From Chlorobiota bacterium (GTDB lineage Bacteria; Bacteroidota; Chlorobiia; Chlorobiales; Chlorobiaceae), in NCBI GenBank assembly GCA_016868665.1, contig VGGK01000021.1:1-36476 (forward strand): DNA of 36,476 nucleotides, in the 5' to 3' direction. The position numbers were made by a program, and so were the translations under genes. Position 1 is the first letter of the stretch. Every line of letters starts with the position of its first letter. Under the pieces are notes generated by a model. That model worked only from the letters and a program-made list of their open reading frames with translations, ran no database searches and was not told where the DNA came from. Positions 17,701 through 28,400 of this stretch are shown one piece after another.

Positions 17701-17954
17701 CGGGGCGCCTGATTCTGCGCTTTCCTGCGGTACAGCAAGGCAAAGGCAATCCACGCGTATGAGCCGGCCAGCAGCCAGGGAGCTATATTGAGCGAAAAGA
17801 ATCCGTCCACCTCCCGTTCAAGGTACATGCCCAGGTAGCTCAGCACGATTATCGCCGATCCGCAGGCGATCATGACATAATTCGCTGCGCCGAGAGGCAT
17901 GGGCGCGGCCTCAGATTCCGGTTTTTTCTTTGTTTTCTTCGGTGAGGATTTCAT
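17697..17954 (-). CDS. Small membrane protein, DUF3098-like
   Basis: An 85-residue protein with a lysine-rich N-terminus, an [18 protein letters not shown] first helix (about 25-44) and a second helix (about 55-76) ending in RRK. This matches the DUF3098 pattern of Bacteroidetes/Chlorobi: a basic head, a short loop and two helices. Function unknown. If it begins at 17954, it overlaps the end of argD by 44 bases. A second ATG at 17900, with a GAGG 8 bases before it, would give 67 residues and no overlap. I prefer the longer form because the lysine-rich head is typical, but the choice is open. Its stop shares bases with the tonB stop on the other strand. Confidence 0.7.
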   Translation of the reverse strand: MKSSPKKTKKKPESEAAPMPLGAANYVMIACGSAIIVLSYLGMYLEREVDGFFSLNIAPWLLAGSYAWIAFALLYRRKAQNQAPR

Positions 17955-19125
17955 CGAGTACGATTATGCAGCGTTGAACTTCTTCCCGTCCGATCGTCAG
18001 CGGAGGAAGAAGCCTGATGACGTTCTGGCTCGTTGCGTTGACAAGCACATGTTTCTGAAGGGCTTTTTCAACATAGACTTTAGCTTCCTTGTCTACTGTT
18101 ATCCCGATCATCAGGCCGTACTGGCGGATGTCAAGAATCTGGGGATGACGCTCAGCCAGTTCCCGAAGCGCGTCCAGCATGGCCTTTCCGGTATTCGAGG
18201 CGTTATCCATCAGACCGTCCGCCTCTATAGCTTCGATCATGGCAAGTCCTGCCGCACATGCGACCGGGTTGCCGCCGAAGGTCGTACCGTGGTTTCCATA
18301 ACTGAAAACATCCGCCATTTTTTCGCTCCCGATTACCGCGGCAAGCGGGAGTCCGCCGCCAAGCGGTTTTGCGAGGCAGACAAGGTCCGGTTGAAGACCG
18401 AAGTGCATGTAGCTGAAAAACCTGCCCGTTCTTCCGCAACCGGCCTGAATTTCGTCGGCAACGATAAGAAAGTCGAAACGCTTGCGCAGTTCGACAAGTT
18501 TTTCGATGAATTCGCACGATAGTGCGTGAATACCGCCTTCGCCCTGAACAGGTTCGATGAAGACAGCTGCTGTTTTTTCCGAAACTTTCGCTTCCAGATC
18601 CGGGATATCGTTAAAGGTGATCATGCCCGTTTCAGGAAGAAGCGGGTCGAACCCGTCGGTATATTTCGCTTTTGCAGTCAGTGACATGGCACCATAGGTC
18701 CTGCCGTGAAAGCAGTTGCTCAGCGAAAGCACCTCCTTTTTATCGTCGTTGCCCGACATTGCGGCTCGCTTTCTCGACAGCTTGATTGCGGCTTCTATAG
18801 CCTCGGTACCGCTGTTGGCGAAAAATACTTTCGAAAGCCCGGAAACCTCTATCAGCTTTGCTGCCAGATCGAACTGCGGTTTCATGAGAAACAGGTTCGA
18901 TGCATGGATCAGTTTTCCTGCCTGATCGGTGATGGCCTGCAGGAGACGTTTATCGCCATAGCCGAGAGCATTGACGCCGATGCCCGAAATCATGTCGAGG
19001 TAGCGTGTTCCTTCTTCGCTGACAAGCCAGCACCCTTCGCCATGCGTGATCGTAAGCGGAAGTCGGGCATAGTTGTGAAAAAAAAGGGTTTTCTCTGTTT
19101 CCAATGTCACCGGCAGAGGTTTCAT
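17911..19125 (-). CDS. argD: Acetylornithine aminotransferase
   Basis: The 404-residue class III PLP aminotransferase catalyses the fourth step of arginine synthesis: N-acetylglutamate semialdehyde to N-acetylornithine. Key motifs are FFANSGTEA (101-109), CFHGRTYG (138-145), EPVQGEGG (191-198), [13 protein letters not shown] and the PLP lysine K253 in AKPLGGGLP. The length is normal. It overlaps the downstream DUF3098-like frame. No other arginine genes are adjacent, although the split carB elsewhere in the window serves the same pathway. Close relatives (ornithine or succinylornithine aminotransferases) cannot be fully excluded by eye. Confidence 0.92.
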   Translation of the reverse strand: MKPLPVTLETEKTLFFHNYARLPLTITHGEGCWLVSEEGTRYLDMISGIGVNALGYGDKRLLQAITDQAGKLIHASNLFLMKPQFDLAAKLIEVSGLSKVFFANSGTEAIEAAIKLSRKRAAMSGNDDKKEVLSLSNCFHGRTYGAMSLTAKAKYTDGFDPLLPETGMITFNDIPDLEAKVSEKTAAVFIEPVQGEGGIHALSCEFIEKLVELRKRFDFLIVADEIQAGCGRTGRFFSYMHFGLQPDLVCLAKPLGGGLPLAAVIGSEKMADVFSYGNHGTTFGGNPVACAAGLAMIEAIEADGLMDNASNTGKAMLDALRELAERHPQILDIRQYGLMIGITVDKEAKVYVEKALQKHVLVNATSQNVIRLLPPLTIGREEVQRCIIVLDEILTEENKEKTGI

Positions 19126-19206
19126 GCTTGTGTTCTGTTTCCTTAAGAAAATGTTGAATGATATCGATTTCCGAAAACCTGAGTATAAGGATGAAAAAGC
19201 GGTGTA

Positions 19207-19416
19207 TCAAGCCTTTTCATGTGATTTTTGTTCGGCGATAATTGTTCTGACAAGGCGCCAGACTCCATATGCACCTGTGAGTGCGGCATAGAGCCGCAGA
19301 TCGCTCCCGACTTTTCCTGCCGCTTCCGCAAACAGGAAAATGTAGAGAGCAAGGCCGATGAACAGCATCGAAAGCAACAGGTTGAGGGTTGTCTTCAGCA
19401 GACAGCTTCCGTTCAT
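19207..19416 (-). CDS. Small membrane protein coupled to NDH-2
   Basis: Starting at the ATG at 19416, this is a 69-residue protein with two hydrophobic segments (about 10-30 and 38-54) and a charged tail (EQKSHEKA). The ATG shares its first base with the last base of the ndh stop codon (TGATG on the minus strand), the classic arrangement for translational coupling. The frame is open further upstream to 19449, but that would lie inside ndh. It is not a family I recognise. Its coupling to a peripheral membrane NADH dehydrogenase suggests a membrane anchor or accessory role, which is inference. Confidence 0.65.
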   Translation of the reverse strand: MNGSCLLKTTLNLLLSMLFIGLALYIFLFAEAAGKVGSDLRLYAALTGAYGVWRLVRTIIAEQKSHEKA

Positions 19417-20714
19417 CAGTTCGTTTTTTTGTCGCTTCCCGGATTGCATGGGGATGCTTCAGGGTAGAATCGCCACTCCCTGTTCACGATCAGCCGCGCG
19501 CCGTAGCCGAAGGTGAAATACGACCAGCCCCATTGCATCAGCACGAATATCCGGTGCTTGAAACTGGTCAGGTAGTAGATGTGGACGAGAAGCCAGGCAA
19601 ACCATGCCGGCGCTCCGTCGAACTTGATGTTACCGATCTGTACGATAGCCTTGTTCCTGCCGATCGTAGCCATCTGTCCCTTGTCTGTATACCGGAACGG
19701 CTTTCTCGGTTTTCCCCTGAGGTCGAGGAGAATGTTTCTGGCAATGGCGCGGCCCTGCTGCAGTGCGACGGGAGCCATCCCGGGAAGGGGATTCCGGAGG
19801 TCGTGCGAGAAATGAGCCTGGTCACCGCCCACGAAAATATCCGGATATCCGGGAATGCTGAGATCTTCCTCGACGACGATGCGTCCGATCCTGTCGGTCG
19901 GTGCGCCGGTTTCCGTTCCTGTAGTTATAGCCGTTACGCCGGCAGCCCAGAGTACAGTTGCCGCTTCGATACGCTCGTTGCCGATCTGAACTCCGTTCCT
20001 GTCCACGTTGCTTACCATGCTGCTTGTCCATACCTGGACGCCGAGCTTTTCAAGCGAACGGGTGGCCTTGCTGGCAAGTTCGGGATCAAAGGATCCGAGA
20101 ATGCGCGGAGCGGCCTCGACGATGAATATCCTTGTCAGCTTGGGATCTATCTGGCGGTATAGCTTCGAGAGGGTGTAGCGGCTCATCTCGCCGATGGAAC
20201 CCGCAAGTTCGACCCCTGTAGGTCCGCCTCCCACGATGACGAAAGTCAGCAGTTTTTTTCGCTCGACCGGATCGCTGGTTCGTTCCGCCGCCTCATAAGC
20301 TTCGAGCACCCTTCTGCGTATCTCTTTTGCCTGGGCAAGGGTTTTCAGACCAGGCGCATGTTCTTCCCAATGATTATTGCCGAAATAGTGGTGCCTGACG
20401 CCGCAGGCCAGGATCAGGTAGTCGTAGGGAATATCGCCGAAATCCGTTCTGACCACCTTGTTCTCTCCGTCGATATGCAGGGCTATTCCCTTGTATACCG
20501 TGATGTTCCTGTAATTGGCAAGCATGTTGCGAAGGGGCGCGGCAATATCGCCTTCGCCAAGCGCCGACATAGCTACCTGATACAGCAGAGGCTGGAACAG
20601 GTGGTAGTTCTTCCTCTCGATCAGGGTGACATCGATATCCGGTTTGTTGCCGAGTATTTTTGCGGCATTGATGCCTGCAAATCCGCCTCCGACAATGACA
20701 ATTCGCTTTTTCAT
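19416..20714 (-). CDS. ndh: Type II NADH:quinone oxidoreductase
   Basis: A 432-residue single-subunit NADH dehydrogenase (NDH-2). It has an FAD-binding GGGFAG at 9-14, a second dinucleotide motif GGGPTGVELAG from residue 162 and a C-terminal FAD motif VGGDQAHF. The segment around 375-405 (FAWLLVHIYYL) is hydrophobic and amphipathic, as expected for membrane attachment. It passes electrons from NADH to the quinone pool without pumping protons. In an anaerobic phototroph it may balance redox between NADH and menaquinone. The small membrane protein downstream is coupled to its stop codon. A sulfide:quinone reductase would need additional redox cysteines, which are not seen here. Confidence 0.93.
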   Translation of the reverse strand: MKKRIVIVGGGFAGINAAKILGNKPDIDVTLIERKNYHLFQPLLYQVAMSALGEGDIAAPLRNMLANYRNITVYKGIALHIDGENKVVRTDFGDIPYDYLILACGVRHHYFGNNHWEEHAPGLKTLAQAKEIRRRVLEAYEAAERTSDPVERKKLLTFVIVGGGPTGVELAGSIGEMSRYTLSKLYRQIDPKLTRIFIVEAAPRILGSFDPELASKATRSLEKLGVQVWTSSMVSNVDRNGVQIGNERIEAATVLWAAGVTAITTGTETGAPTDRIGRIVVEEDLSIPGYPDIFVGGDQAHFSHDLRNPLPGMAPVALQQGRAIARNILLDLRGKPRKPFRYTDKGQMATIGRNKAIVQIGNIKFDGAPAWFAWLLVHIYYLTSFKHRIFVLMQWGWSYFTFGYGARLIVNREWRFYPEASPCNPGSDKKTN

Positions 20715-20901
20715 CGCTCTATCCGGTTCCTCTTCTTTTCATCTCTCGTTGTAAGTGGCTGTTACCTGTATAAAACAACTGCCCTGTGCCGCCAGGTGCA
20801 GCTGCGGCTTGTTGTTGTGGGAAAGTACAAAAAAACAAAGAAATTACACGATCTGTTCCCTGTTCCGGAAGATCTTGCGTTTCTATGGGATCTTTTTCGT
20901 T

Positions 20902-21408
20902 TCAGGTCAGTCTGTCGATGAGACACGTATATTCCGGCCATCGTTCGAGGAGGAGTTCTCTCTTCGCAAAGGAAAAGTCCCTGAAGTCGAATCCGGGAGC
21001 GACAACGCAGCTGACGAGGCTGAACCCTTCAGGCTCCTGCCGATCATTCGGGTGGCAGGCGCCGAACCAGTATCCTGCCGGCACGCATCCTTGCAGTACC
21101 TCCCCTTTCTCCGGATCGCTTCCGAGCAGGAACGACGATGGCGATCCGGAAGGGGGGAACATATGCACCTCAAGAGGCAGGCCGGTATGATGGAACCAGA
21201 GCTCATCGGAGCCGATGCAGTGCAGCCTTGAACGCTCGCCGGTCCTCAGCAGGTAGTAGATTGCAGTTGCAAGGTTTCTTGGGCTTCCGTCATGAGCCTC
21301 ATGCCCGAAATCGAACGACTCCGGGCTTCTGTAGGTTTCGCGATAGAATCCGCCTTCTGGATGAGCAAGAAGCTGCAGGCGTTCGATCCAGAAATCAGCT
21401 TTTTGCAT
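20902..21408 (-). CDS. Cupin, DUF985 family
   Basis: A 168-residue protein starting with [18 protein letters not shown], the hallmark of the DUF985 (cupin_5) family. It also shows the [11 protein letters not shown] and [10 protein letters not shown] strands that would carry metal-binding histidines, and a C-terminal [12 protein letters not shown] motif. The family forms a small beta-barrel of unknown activity, often suggested to bind sugar nucleotides. Its start overlaps the end of purE by 14 bases, so the two are translationally linked. Family call confident, function unknown. Confidence 0.9.
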   Translation of the reverse strand: MQKADFWIERLQLLAHPEGGFYRETYRSPESFDFGHEAHDGSPRNLATAIYYLLRTGERSRLHCIGSDELWFHHTGLPLEVHMFPPSGSPSSFLLGSDPEKGEVLQGCVPAGYWFGACHPNDRQEPEGFSLVSCVVAPGFDFRDFSFAKRELLLERWPEYTCLIDRLT

Positions 21409-21910
21409 GCAGTTTTTCGCGGATCTTCGCTGTTTTCTGACGAGATGCCTCGCCGAGTTTCACCCTGAATGCTTCGAGAGCTTCCATAACAGAGCTGTCT
21501 GTGAGTGCGAGAATCTCTACTGCGAGCAACGCTGCGTTGCGGGCGTTGTCGATCCCTACCGTGGCTACGGGAATGCCGGCGGGCATCTGCACAATCGAGT
21601 AGAGAGAGTCCTGGCCGTTGAGCTTGCTGCTGAATACAGGGACGCCTATTACCGGAAGAACGGTCATGGCGGCCGTTACGCCGGGCAGGTGAGCTGCGCC
21701 TCCAGCTCCTGCGATGATGACTTTGAGTCCCCTGGTTTTTGCCGTCGTGGCGTACTTTTCCAGATCCTGCGGAGTCCTGTGCGCTGAAATAACCGAAATT
21801 TCGCAAGGAATGCCGAATTCGTCAAGGACGAGTACCGCCTCTTTCATAATATCGAAGTCAGAATCGGATCCCATGAGTATGCCGACCAGAGGAGTGTTGC
21901 CCTTGTTCAT
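21395..21910 (-). CDS. purE: N5-carboxyaminoimidazole ribonucleotide mutase
   Basis: This 171-residue protein is class I PurE: GSDSD at 14-18, SAHRTP at 42-47 and [10 protein letters not shown] in the middle. It moves the carboxyl group of N5-CAIR to C-4, a step of purine synthesis. PurK is not adjacent. A cupin gene overlaps its 3' end. It diverges from hemN, with about 130 bases between the starts holding both promoters. Length is typical. Confidence 0.97.
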   Translation of the reverse strand: MNKGNTPLVGILMGSDSDFDIMKEAVLVLDEFGIPCEISVISAHRTPQDLEKYATTAKTRGLKVIIAGAGGAAHLPGVTAAMTVLPVIGVPVFSSKLNGQDSLYSIVQMPAGIPVATVGIDNARNAALLAVEILALTDSSVMEALEAFRVKLGEASRQKTAKIREKLHAKS

Positions 21911-22038
21911 AAAAAAAAATGGTTAAGGCGGAGCGTCTTGCGACCGCCGGGTTGATAGATGTTGTTTGCGGAAATTGCCGGGTTTTGTGTATTTTGCGGC
22001 ATCAAGTTTTAAAATAATACATGCAGAGGAAGATTACA

Positions 22039-23460
22039 ATGGCAACAAATCTCGCAGTTAAGTACAGCAATCCCGGTCCCCGTTATACAAGCTATCCCAC
22101 CATTCCGTCCTGGAGCACCGACGGCGTTACCCAGGAGCAGTGGAAAGAGGCCATGGTCAAGGGGTTCAACGACAGCAACGAGAATACCGGTATCAGCATG
22201 TACATTCATATTCCGTACTGCGAGAACTATTGTTATTTCTGCGGCTGCAATGCTCATCGTACCAAAGACCACTCTTTCGAGGAGCCATATGTCGACGCGC
22301 TTCTCAAGGAGTGGCAGATGTATCTCGACGTTTTTCCCGGCACGCTCAACGTCAAGGAGCTGCATATCGGCGGAGGTACGCCGACTTTTCTCAGCCCGGA
22401 AAATCTTATTCGCCTTGTTGACAATCTTTTCAGGAGAGTCAACCGGATGGATAACCATATCTTCAGTTTCGAAACAAATCCCCGTTCTACCACGAAAGAA
22501 CATCTTGAGGCACTCTACAGCGTAGGGTTCCGGAGGATGAGTTTCGGTATCCAGGACTTCGATCCGGTCGTACAGCAGGAGATCAATCGCCCCCAGTCGT
22601 ACGAACTGGTCAGGGAGAAGGTTGATCTTGCTCGTGAAATCGGTTTTACATCAGTGAACTTCGATCTTGTTTACGGTTTGCCGAAGCAGAACCTCGGAAC
22701 CATCACCGATACCATTCAGAAGGTCATGACCCTTCGCCCGGACCGTCTTGCGTTCTATGCATACGGGCACAATCCGCACATGTACGAAGGACAGCGCAAT
22801 TTCAGGGAAGAGGATCTGCCGGTCGGCGACGTCAAACAGGAACTGTATGATAAGGGACGAGCCATGCTCGAATCGATCGGTTACCATGAGATTGGCATGG
22901 ACCATTTCGCCATCGAGGGAGACGCCCTTTATGAAGCGGCAAAAAACGGGACACTGCACCGCAATTTTATGGGTTATACTGAAAATACAACGCAGATGAT
23001 GCTGGCTCTCGGATCGTCTTCAATCAGTGACACGTGGTATGCTTTCGCCCAGAACGAACGAACCGACGGCGCATATATGCAGGCGGTCAACGAGGGCCGT
23101 TTCCCCCTCCACAGGGGCCATCTGCTTACCGATGAGGATCTGGTGCTTCGCCGCCATATTCTTAATCTCATGTGCAAGCAGGAGACTTTCTGGGAAGATC
23201 CAAAGCTCTATACAGCAGAACTCGACATTGCCCGCTACCGTCTTGAGGATATGGAGAACGACGGCATGGTGGTGCTCCTTGAAAACGGTGTCAGGGTAAC
23301 CGAAATCGGCGTGCCTTTCCTGCGCAATATATGCATGGCTTTCGATGCGAGGCTCTGGCGTTCCGACAGTCTTTCCAAAGCGTACAATGTGTCACGGGAC
23401 ATCCAGAAAGAGTATATCGAGCGGGCGCGAAAGGCAAAAGAGGCCCGGCACGCCGGCTGA
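22039..23460 (+). CDS. hemN: Oxygen-independent coproporphyrinogen III oxidase
   Basis: The 473-residue radical SAM enzyme decarboxylates coproporphyrinogen III to protoporphyrinogen IX without oxygen, feeding heme and bacteriochlorophyll synthesis. The iron-sulfur motif is [10 protein letters not shown] (C61, C65, C68, with C70), followed by GGGTPTFL and the FETNPRS and GIQDFDP motifs typical of true HemN. I start at the ATG at 22039 because AGAGGAAG lies 8 bases upstream; the frame is open from an earlier ATG at 22021, which has no such site. The length and the extra cysteine favour genuine HemN over the HemW/YggW heme chaperones. It ends at a terminator hairpin. Confidence 0.96.
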   Translation: MATNLAVKYSNPGPRYTSYPTIPSWSTDGVTQEQWKEAMVKGFNDSNENTGISMYIHIPYCENYCYFCGCNAHRTKDHSFEEPYVDALLKEWQMYLDVFPGTLNVKELHIGGGTPTFLSPENLIRLVDNLFRRVNRMDNHIFSFETNPRSTTKEHLEALYSVGFRRMSFGIQDFDPVVQQEINRPQSYELVREKVDLAREIGFTSVNFDLVYGLPKQNLGTITDTIQKVMTLRPDRLAFYAYGHNPHMYEGQRNFREEDLPVGDVKQELYDKGRAMLESIGYHEIGMDHFAIEGDALYEAAKNGTLHRNFMGYTENTTQMMLALGSSSISDTWYAFAQNERTDGAYMQAVNEGRFPLHRGHLLTDEDLVLRRHILNLMCKQETFWEDPKLYTAELDIARYRLEDMENDGMVVLLENGVRVTEIGVPFLRNICMAFDARLWRSDSLSKAYNVSRDIQKEYIERARKAKEARHAG

Positions 23461-23478
23461 AAACCACAACAATGAATG

Positions 23479-23509
23479 AAAAAAGGGTGATGTAAGTCAC
23501 CCTTTTTTT
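23479..23509 (+). terminator. Rho-independent terminator after hemN
   Basis: Arms 23479-23490 and 23497-23508 form a perfect 12-bp stem (AAAAAAGGGTGA and its complement) with a 6-base loop, and the right arm ends in seven T residues. It lies 19 bases after the hemN stop and 16 bases before the next start codon, so the downstream gene needs its own promoter or read-through. Confidence 0.85.
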
Positions 23510-23524
23510 ATCTCTCGATACGGT

Positions 23525-24658
23525 ATGAATAAAACAGTGAGAATAGGATTTCTCGGCAGCGGCTGGGCCCAGGTTGCCCAGGCTCCGGCATTCTCCCTGC
23601 TCGAGGATGTAGAACTTGCCGCAGTTGCGAGTCCCACCGAGGCCCGACGAAATAAGTTCATGGATCGTTTCGGTATTGCCGAGGGGTATGCCGAATGGAA
23701 GGATCTTTTGCAGGCGGATCTTGATCTGGTATGCGTTACCACGCCGCCATACCTGCATGCCGAAATGGTCAACGCCCTGCTCGAGAGCGGCAAGAGCGTC
23801 CTTTGCGAGAAGCCCTTCGCGCTTAACGTTCAGGAGGCCGCAGCCATGCATTTCACATCCCTTCGTACCCCCGGACTTGCGCTTATCGACCACCAGCTGC
23901 GTCTGCATCCGGCGGTCAGATGCATGAAACAGATGATCGACAGCGGCGAGATAGGCAAGGTCTACGAAGTTCGGGCAGTGGTGAACCTCGCAACCCGCAA
24001 CCGGAGCGAGCTTCGTTACTCCTGGTGGAGCGATGCGGCAAAAGGCGGGGGAGCGCTTGGCGCCATAGGATCGCATCTGATCGATCTGAACAGGTTCCTT
24101 GTAGGGGAGATTTCCGAAGTTTGCTGCAATCTGGCGACACCTGTTACGCATCGTCCTGACGAGTGGGGCAAATCCCGCCTGGTCACTTCCGATGACAGCT
24201 TCGCCATGTTCATGAAATTCGGTGCATCTTCGGTTGCGCTCGGTTCGTCTTCGCTCATGCACGTCACGACGGTGGGATCCTATACCTGGCTCTCTTTCGA
24301 GGTCGTGGGAAGTCTGAAGACCATTCGTCTTGATGGCGCGGGGAGGCTCTGGGAGATTGCCAACGGAGCGGCGAAAGGGGGAAGAAGCCTGATCGATGCT
24401 CCACGCTGGAAGCAGCTCGAACCCATGCTTTCCTGGGACGAGCTTGTGCTGCAGGAACGGATCCGGCTTTCATCGCTGGCGATGCATGGCATTTTTGCCG
24501 TAGGGTTTGCGTTTCTTGCCAACAGGATCGTCAAGGCGCTGCGAAACGGCGAACAGAAGCTCTATGATGCCGCCGGGTTTGCCGATGGACTCGTCATCCA
24601 GAAAGTGCTCAAGGCTGCTGCCGATTCGCATCGGTTACGGCAGTGGACCAAAGTATAA
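23525..24658 (+). CDS. Gfo/Idh/MocA-family oxidoreductase
   Basis: The 377-residue protein has an N-terminal Rossmann domain ([10 protein letters not shown], residues 7-16), a [12 protein letters not shown] strand and the CEKPFAL motif that carries the family's catalytic lysine. An alpha/beta substrate domain follows. Members oxidise or reduce sugar or polyol derivatives, or related carbonyls, with NAD(P). The substrate here is unknown. It starts only 16 bases after the hemN terminator, with no visible Shine-Dalgarno. [16 protein letters not shown] helix in the second domain is typical of the family. Confidence 0.92.
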   Translation: MNKTVRIGFLGSGWAQVAQAPAFSLLEDVELAAVASPTEARRNKFMDRFGIAEGYAEWKDLLQADLDLVCVTTPPYLHAEMVNALLESGKSVLCEKPFALNVQEAAAMHFTSLRTPGLALIDHQLRLHPAVRCMKQMIDSGEIGKVYEVRAVVNLATRNRSELRYSWWSDAAKGGGALGAIGSHLIDLNRFLVGEISEVCCNLATPVTHRPDEWGKSRLVTSDDSFAMFMKFGASSVALGSSSLMHVTTVGSYTWLSFEVVGSLKTIRLDGAGRLWEIANGAAKGGRSLIDAPRWKQLEPMLSWDELVLQERIRLSSLAMHGIFAVGFAFLANRIVKALRNGEQKLYDAAGFADGLVIQKVLKAAADSHRLRQWTKV

Positions 24659-24776
24659 TTGATAATGGGGAATGGGGGATTGGGAAGTGTTGGGGTTGAT
24701 GTGCCTGTAGCGGTGATGGCCAATCGGACCGATCTGTCCTGTAAAAGAGGGTAAAAATGTTTTAAAGGTCTGCGTT

Positions 24777-25094
24777 ATGGAGTGGTTGATGCTGTTTGTT
24801 GCCGGTATGTTCGAGTGCGCCTGGGCGGTGGGGTTGAAATATTCCGAAGGCTTTACCCGGCCCGTACCATCGGTGTTGACTATCGCGGCGATGCTTGTCA
24901 GTTTCTGGCTGCTCTCCGTTGCTATGAAGACTATTCCCGCCGGTACGGCTTATGCGGTATGGACCGGAATCGGAGCCGTCGGGGTGGCTGTTGTCGGCAT
25001 GCTGTTGTTCGATGAATCGCGCGATGTCGCAAGGATTCTCTGCATTATGCTTATCGTTGCCGGCGTCCTCGGCCTCAGGATCTTTTCCCACTGA
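24777..25094 (+). CDS. sugE: Small multidrug-resistance protein, SugE/Gdx type
   Basis: A 105-residue four-helix exporter. It carries E13, the essential substrate- and proton-binding glutamate, in [12 protein letters not shown], and the [14 protein letters not shown] segment, both close to E. coli SugE. That subtype (Gdx) exports guanidinium in exchange for protons and is a weak exporter of quaternary ammonium ions. Such proteins work as dual-topology dimers. It is preceded by 118 bases that include G-rich tracts (24665-24680) but no recognisable guanidine riboswitch. The Gdx rather than drug-exporter assignment follows from the sequence resemblance. Confidence 0.92.
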   Translation: MEWLMLFVAGMFECAWAVGLKYSEGFTRPVPSVLTIAAMLVSFWLLSVAMKTIPAGTAYAVWTGIGAVGVAVVGMLLFDESRDVARILCIMLIVAGVLGLRIFSH

Positions 25095-25410
25095 CATATG
25101 GTCTTTCGTTTGTTGATAACGTTTTGCCCGAACGCGTAATTTGACTACATTACAGCAATAGTATCGCGCACCCCAGATAACCCCGGATAGTACATCGTTT
25201 CGTGTTTTTTTTACATGCTATGCCGGTTCATCCGGTTATATGTCATTTCTATGGCATGTCTGCACCGCAATCCCTGTTGCGGGCAAGGAACAGACGGCCC
25301 TGTACATCCGCATTGCACATAAACAGGCGGGAAGTTGCTGGTTACCGCATGATGGGTTTCAGGATCTGCCGCGTTTGTGCCTCATGCGGCTTTCGAAAGG
25401 CATTCTTTTC
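25095..25410. other. Intergenic region upstream of the hybrid kinase
   Basis: This 316-base stretch follows sugE. The first 100 bases are A/T-richer and probably hold the kinase promoter (a TTGACT at 25141-25146 is seen, but no well-spaced -10 box). From 25240 the kinase frame is already open, but the translated part looks non-coding (mixed cysteines and tryptophans, no signal-peptide shape) and the good ribosome site lies just before 25411. Confidence 0.5.
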
Positions 25411-28400
25411 ATGGTAAAAAACATTACTGGTCGTCTGATGGCGGTCATGTTGCTGCTTGGCGCGATTCTGCTTGCCGGAACGGCTGTCCATATCGCCGAT
25501 CGTCAGATGCGCTCCGAACTGCTTGCCGATCTTGACGCAATGCGGGAAGGAATTCGTCGTATCGACATTTCATCCTTGAGCGGCAGCTATGGGGATCTTG
25601 GAACCAGTTCATATCGGGAACTCAACAAAGAGTTGACGGCTATCTGCAGAATGACCGCCAGATGCAGGTTTGCCTATCTGCTCGGTATGAACCCGCGGGG
25701 CGGCGTGTTTTTCTACGCCGATTCCGAACAGCCGACATCCGCGGATTTTTCGCCGCCGGGTCAGCTTTATCAGGAGGCTTCGCCCATGCTTCTCAATGTC
25801 TTCAGGACAGGCAAACCGGTTGTCGAGGGCCCGATTTCCGATCGTTGGGGGATCTGGGTCAGCGGTTTTGTGCCCGTTGGTTACATTGAAAAAAACATGC
25901 GTTACGCTGTGCTTGGCATCGATATCGATGCTTCGGAATGGTTCTGGGAAGTGGCATCCCGTTCGGCTTTGCCTGTAGGCGGCATCATTATTGCCGGCAT
26001 AATGGCACTGGTTTTCTCGCTTTCATCTGCAGGGCGCGACGACAACCTTTCCAATCCGCTTCTTGTTCGCCTTTTTCCCTTTCTTGCTTTACTGCTGCTC
26101 TTTCTTGTTTCTGCATTTGCTCTGCTTCTCTGGATGTTTCAGGACAGGCGCGTGCAGGAGCTTTCACGTCAGGCCGAAAACGAGGCGTTTATGGCGTATC
26201 GGCATGCCGTATCGGTTCAGACCGAGGGACTGGAGATAACGATGAACATCATGGAAAATGATGCTTCCACAATTGCGGCTTTACGCGAAAGGAATCGCGG
26301 CTATCTTTACGAAAAATATTTTTCGCTCTACCAGCACCTTGGCAGAGAGCATGGTGTATCCCATTTCTGTTTTACCGATTCGGCGCGCGTCTGCATCCTG
26401 AGCATGCACGATCTGCTGCGAACGCCCGTGCGCAACAATCGCTACAGCATAGTGGAGGCTGGTAATACCCGCAAAACGGTCAGCGGTGTAGAACTCGATC
26501 CGGATGGCATGCTTACCGTTCGTATTGTACAGCCTGTTGTACGCAGTGGCAGTATAGCCGGTTATATCGATATCGCAAAGGAGATCGGGGATGTGGCATC
26601 AAAGAGCAATTTCCGGCAGGGGACTGCCATGGCATTTTTCATCGATAAGCGGTTGCTCGACAGGAGTAAATGGGAAAAAGCTTCGGAACGTTTCAGCCGT
26701 TCGGCTGAATGGGATCGTTTCAGTGGCGAGGTGCTGGCGTATACTACCCTTGAGCGTTTGCCCGCAGAATTCGATGCCGCGATTGTTTCGTTAACAGAGA
26801 GACAGCAATTGCTTCATGCTGTTACGGAATGGAACGGAAGGAGCTGGAAAATAAGTATCCTGCCTTTCGATGATTTATCCGGTTCATCCATCGGGAAGAT
26901 AATCCTGATGCAGGATTTCTCGGATTTCAAAGTTGCCCAGTCGAGGCTGCATGTTTTGTCGGGTGTTTCCCTTCTCATAATAGGGGTGATCATTTCAGGT
27001 CTGCTCTACATTCTGCTTAAACGCATAGACAGGGGGATCCTTATAAGAGAGCAGGCTCTTCTCGATAGTCGCGAACAGTATAAACTTGCCGTAAACGGTA
27101 GCAACGATGGCATCTGGGACTGGAATCCCGTTACCGGTGCGCTTTTCCTTTCTCCGAAATTCATGGTGATGACAGGGTGGGAATCAGACGATTTCGACGG
27201 TACCTTTACATGGTTCGAACAGAAAATTCATCCGGGAGATCAGCAGAACTTCCGTGGGAAGCTTCAGCGATATCTTGATACCGACAAAACATCTTTCAGC
27301 ATTGAATTCCGGTATCTTCATGCAGACGGTTCGACCATCTGGATTCTCGGCAGGGGCGCGGCACTTAGGAATGCGGAGGGAAAGCCCTACAGGATGGCTG
27401 GATCGTTCAGCGATATTACCGGCAGGATAAAGGCGGCAGAAGAGCTTGCCCATCGGGCCGCTTTTCAGAAGGTATTGATGGAGCTTGCTATTGATTTCGT
27501 CAATTCGCCTCTTGGCGAACTCGATAATTCGGTCAATACCGCACTGGCAAAGGTCGGCACGTTCCTGAAAGTGGACAGGGTCTATCTTTTCCGATACGAT
27601 TTTGAAAACGGCACCATGAGCAATACCCATGAGTGGTGCGCCGAGGGGGTCTCTCCGGAAATCGAAAACCTTCAGAATATTTCAAACGCAGACCTGCCGG
27701 AATGGGTTGAAACACATCTTTCCGGTCGTATTGTCCATATTCCGGACGCTTCGGAGCTCGATGCAGAGAGTATGCTCAAGTCTGTACTCGAACAGCAGGG
27801 CATTCGTTCACTGATTACCATTCCTCTTGTATATGGTGAGCAATGTTTCGGGTTTGCCGGGTTTGATGCCGTTCAGGAATTAAAGATCTGGGGCGAAGAG
27901 GAGATTTCCCTTCTCAGAGTGCTTGCAGAACTTTTTACCAATGCAGAGCTCAGGTACCGTCACGAAACAGCCCTTGTGGATGCGCGCAATGCTGCCGAGG
28001 CGGCTAACCTTGCCAAGAGCGAGTTTCTTGCCAATATGAGCCATGAAATCCGTACTCCCATGAATGGTGTGATTGGCATGACCGGTCTTCTGCTGGGCAC
28101 CGAGCTTACCCGGGAACAGCGGATTTATGCCGAAACGGTTCTGGCAAGCGGCGAATCGTTGCTGACGGTCATCAACGATATACTCGATTTTTCGAAGATC
28201 GAGGCAGGCAAGCTTGAACTTGTGGAAGTGCCTTTTGATCTCAGGACGCTGCTTGACGATTTTGCCGCCATAATGGCCGTGAAGGCGGGCGATAAAGGAC
28301 TTGAATTCATATGTGCCGCGTTGCCGGGAGTGCCCTGTTCGTTCAGGGGCGATCCTGACAGAATTCGTCAGGTTCTTAACAACCTTGCCGGCAATGCCGT

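Noticed and set aside
24659-24776. Possible guanidine riboswitch before sugE
   Set aside because: No paired ACGR-loop hairpins and no ykkC-like motifs; only G-rich tracts and ordinary sequence.
25240-25410. Upstream extension of the hybrid kinase start
   Set aside because: The extra 57 residues do not look like a signal or domain, and the good ribosome site lies before the ATG at 25411.
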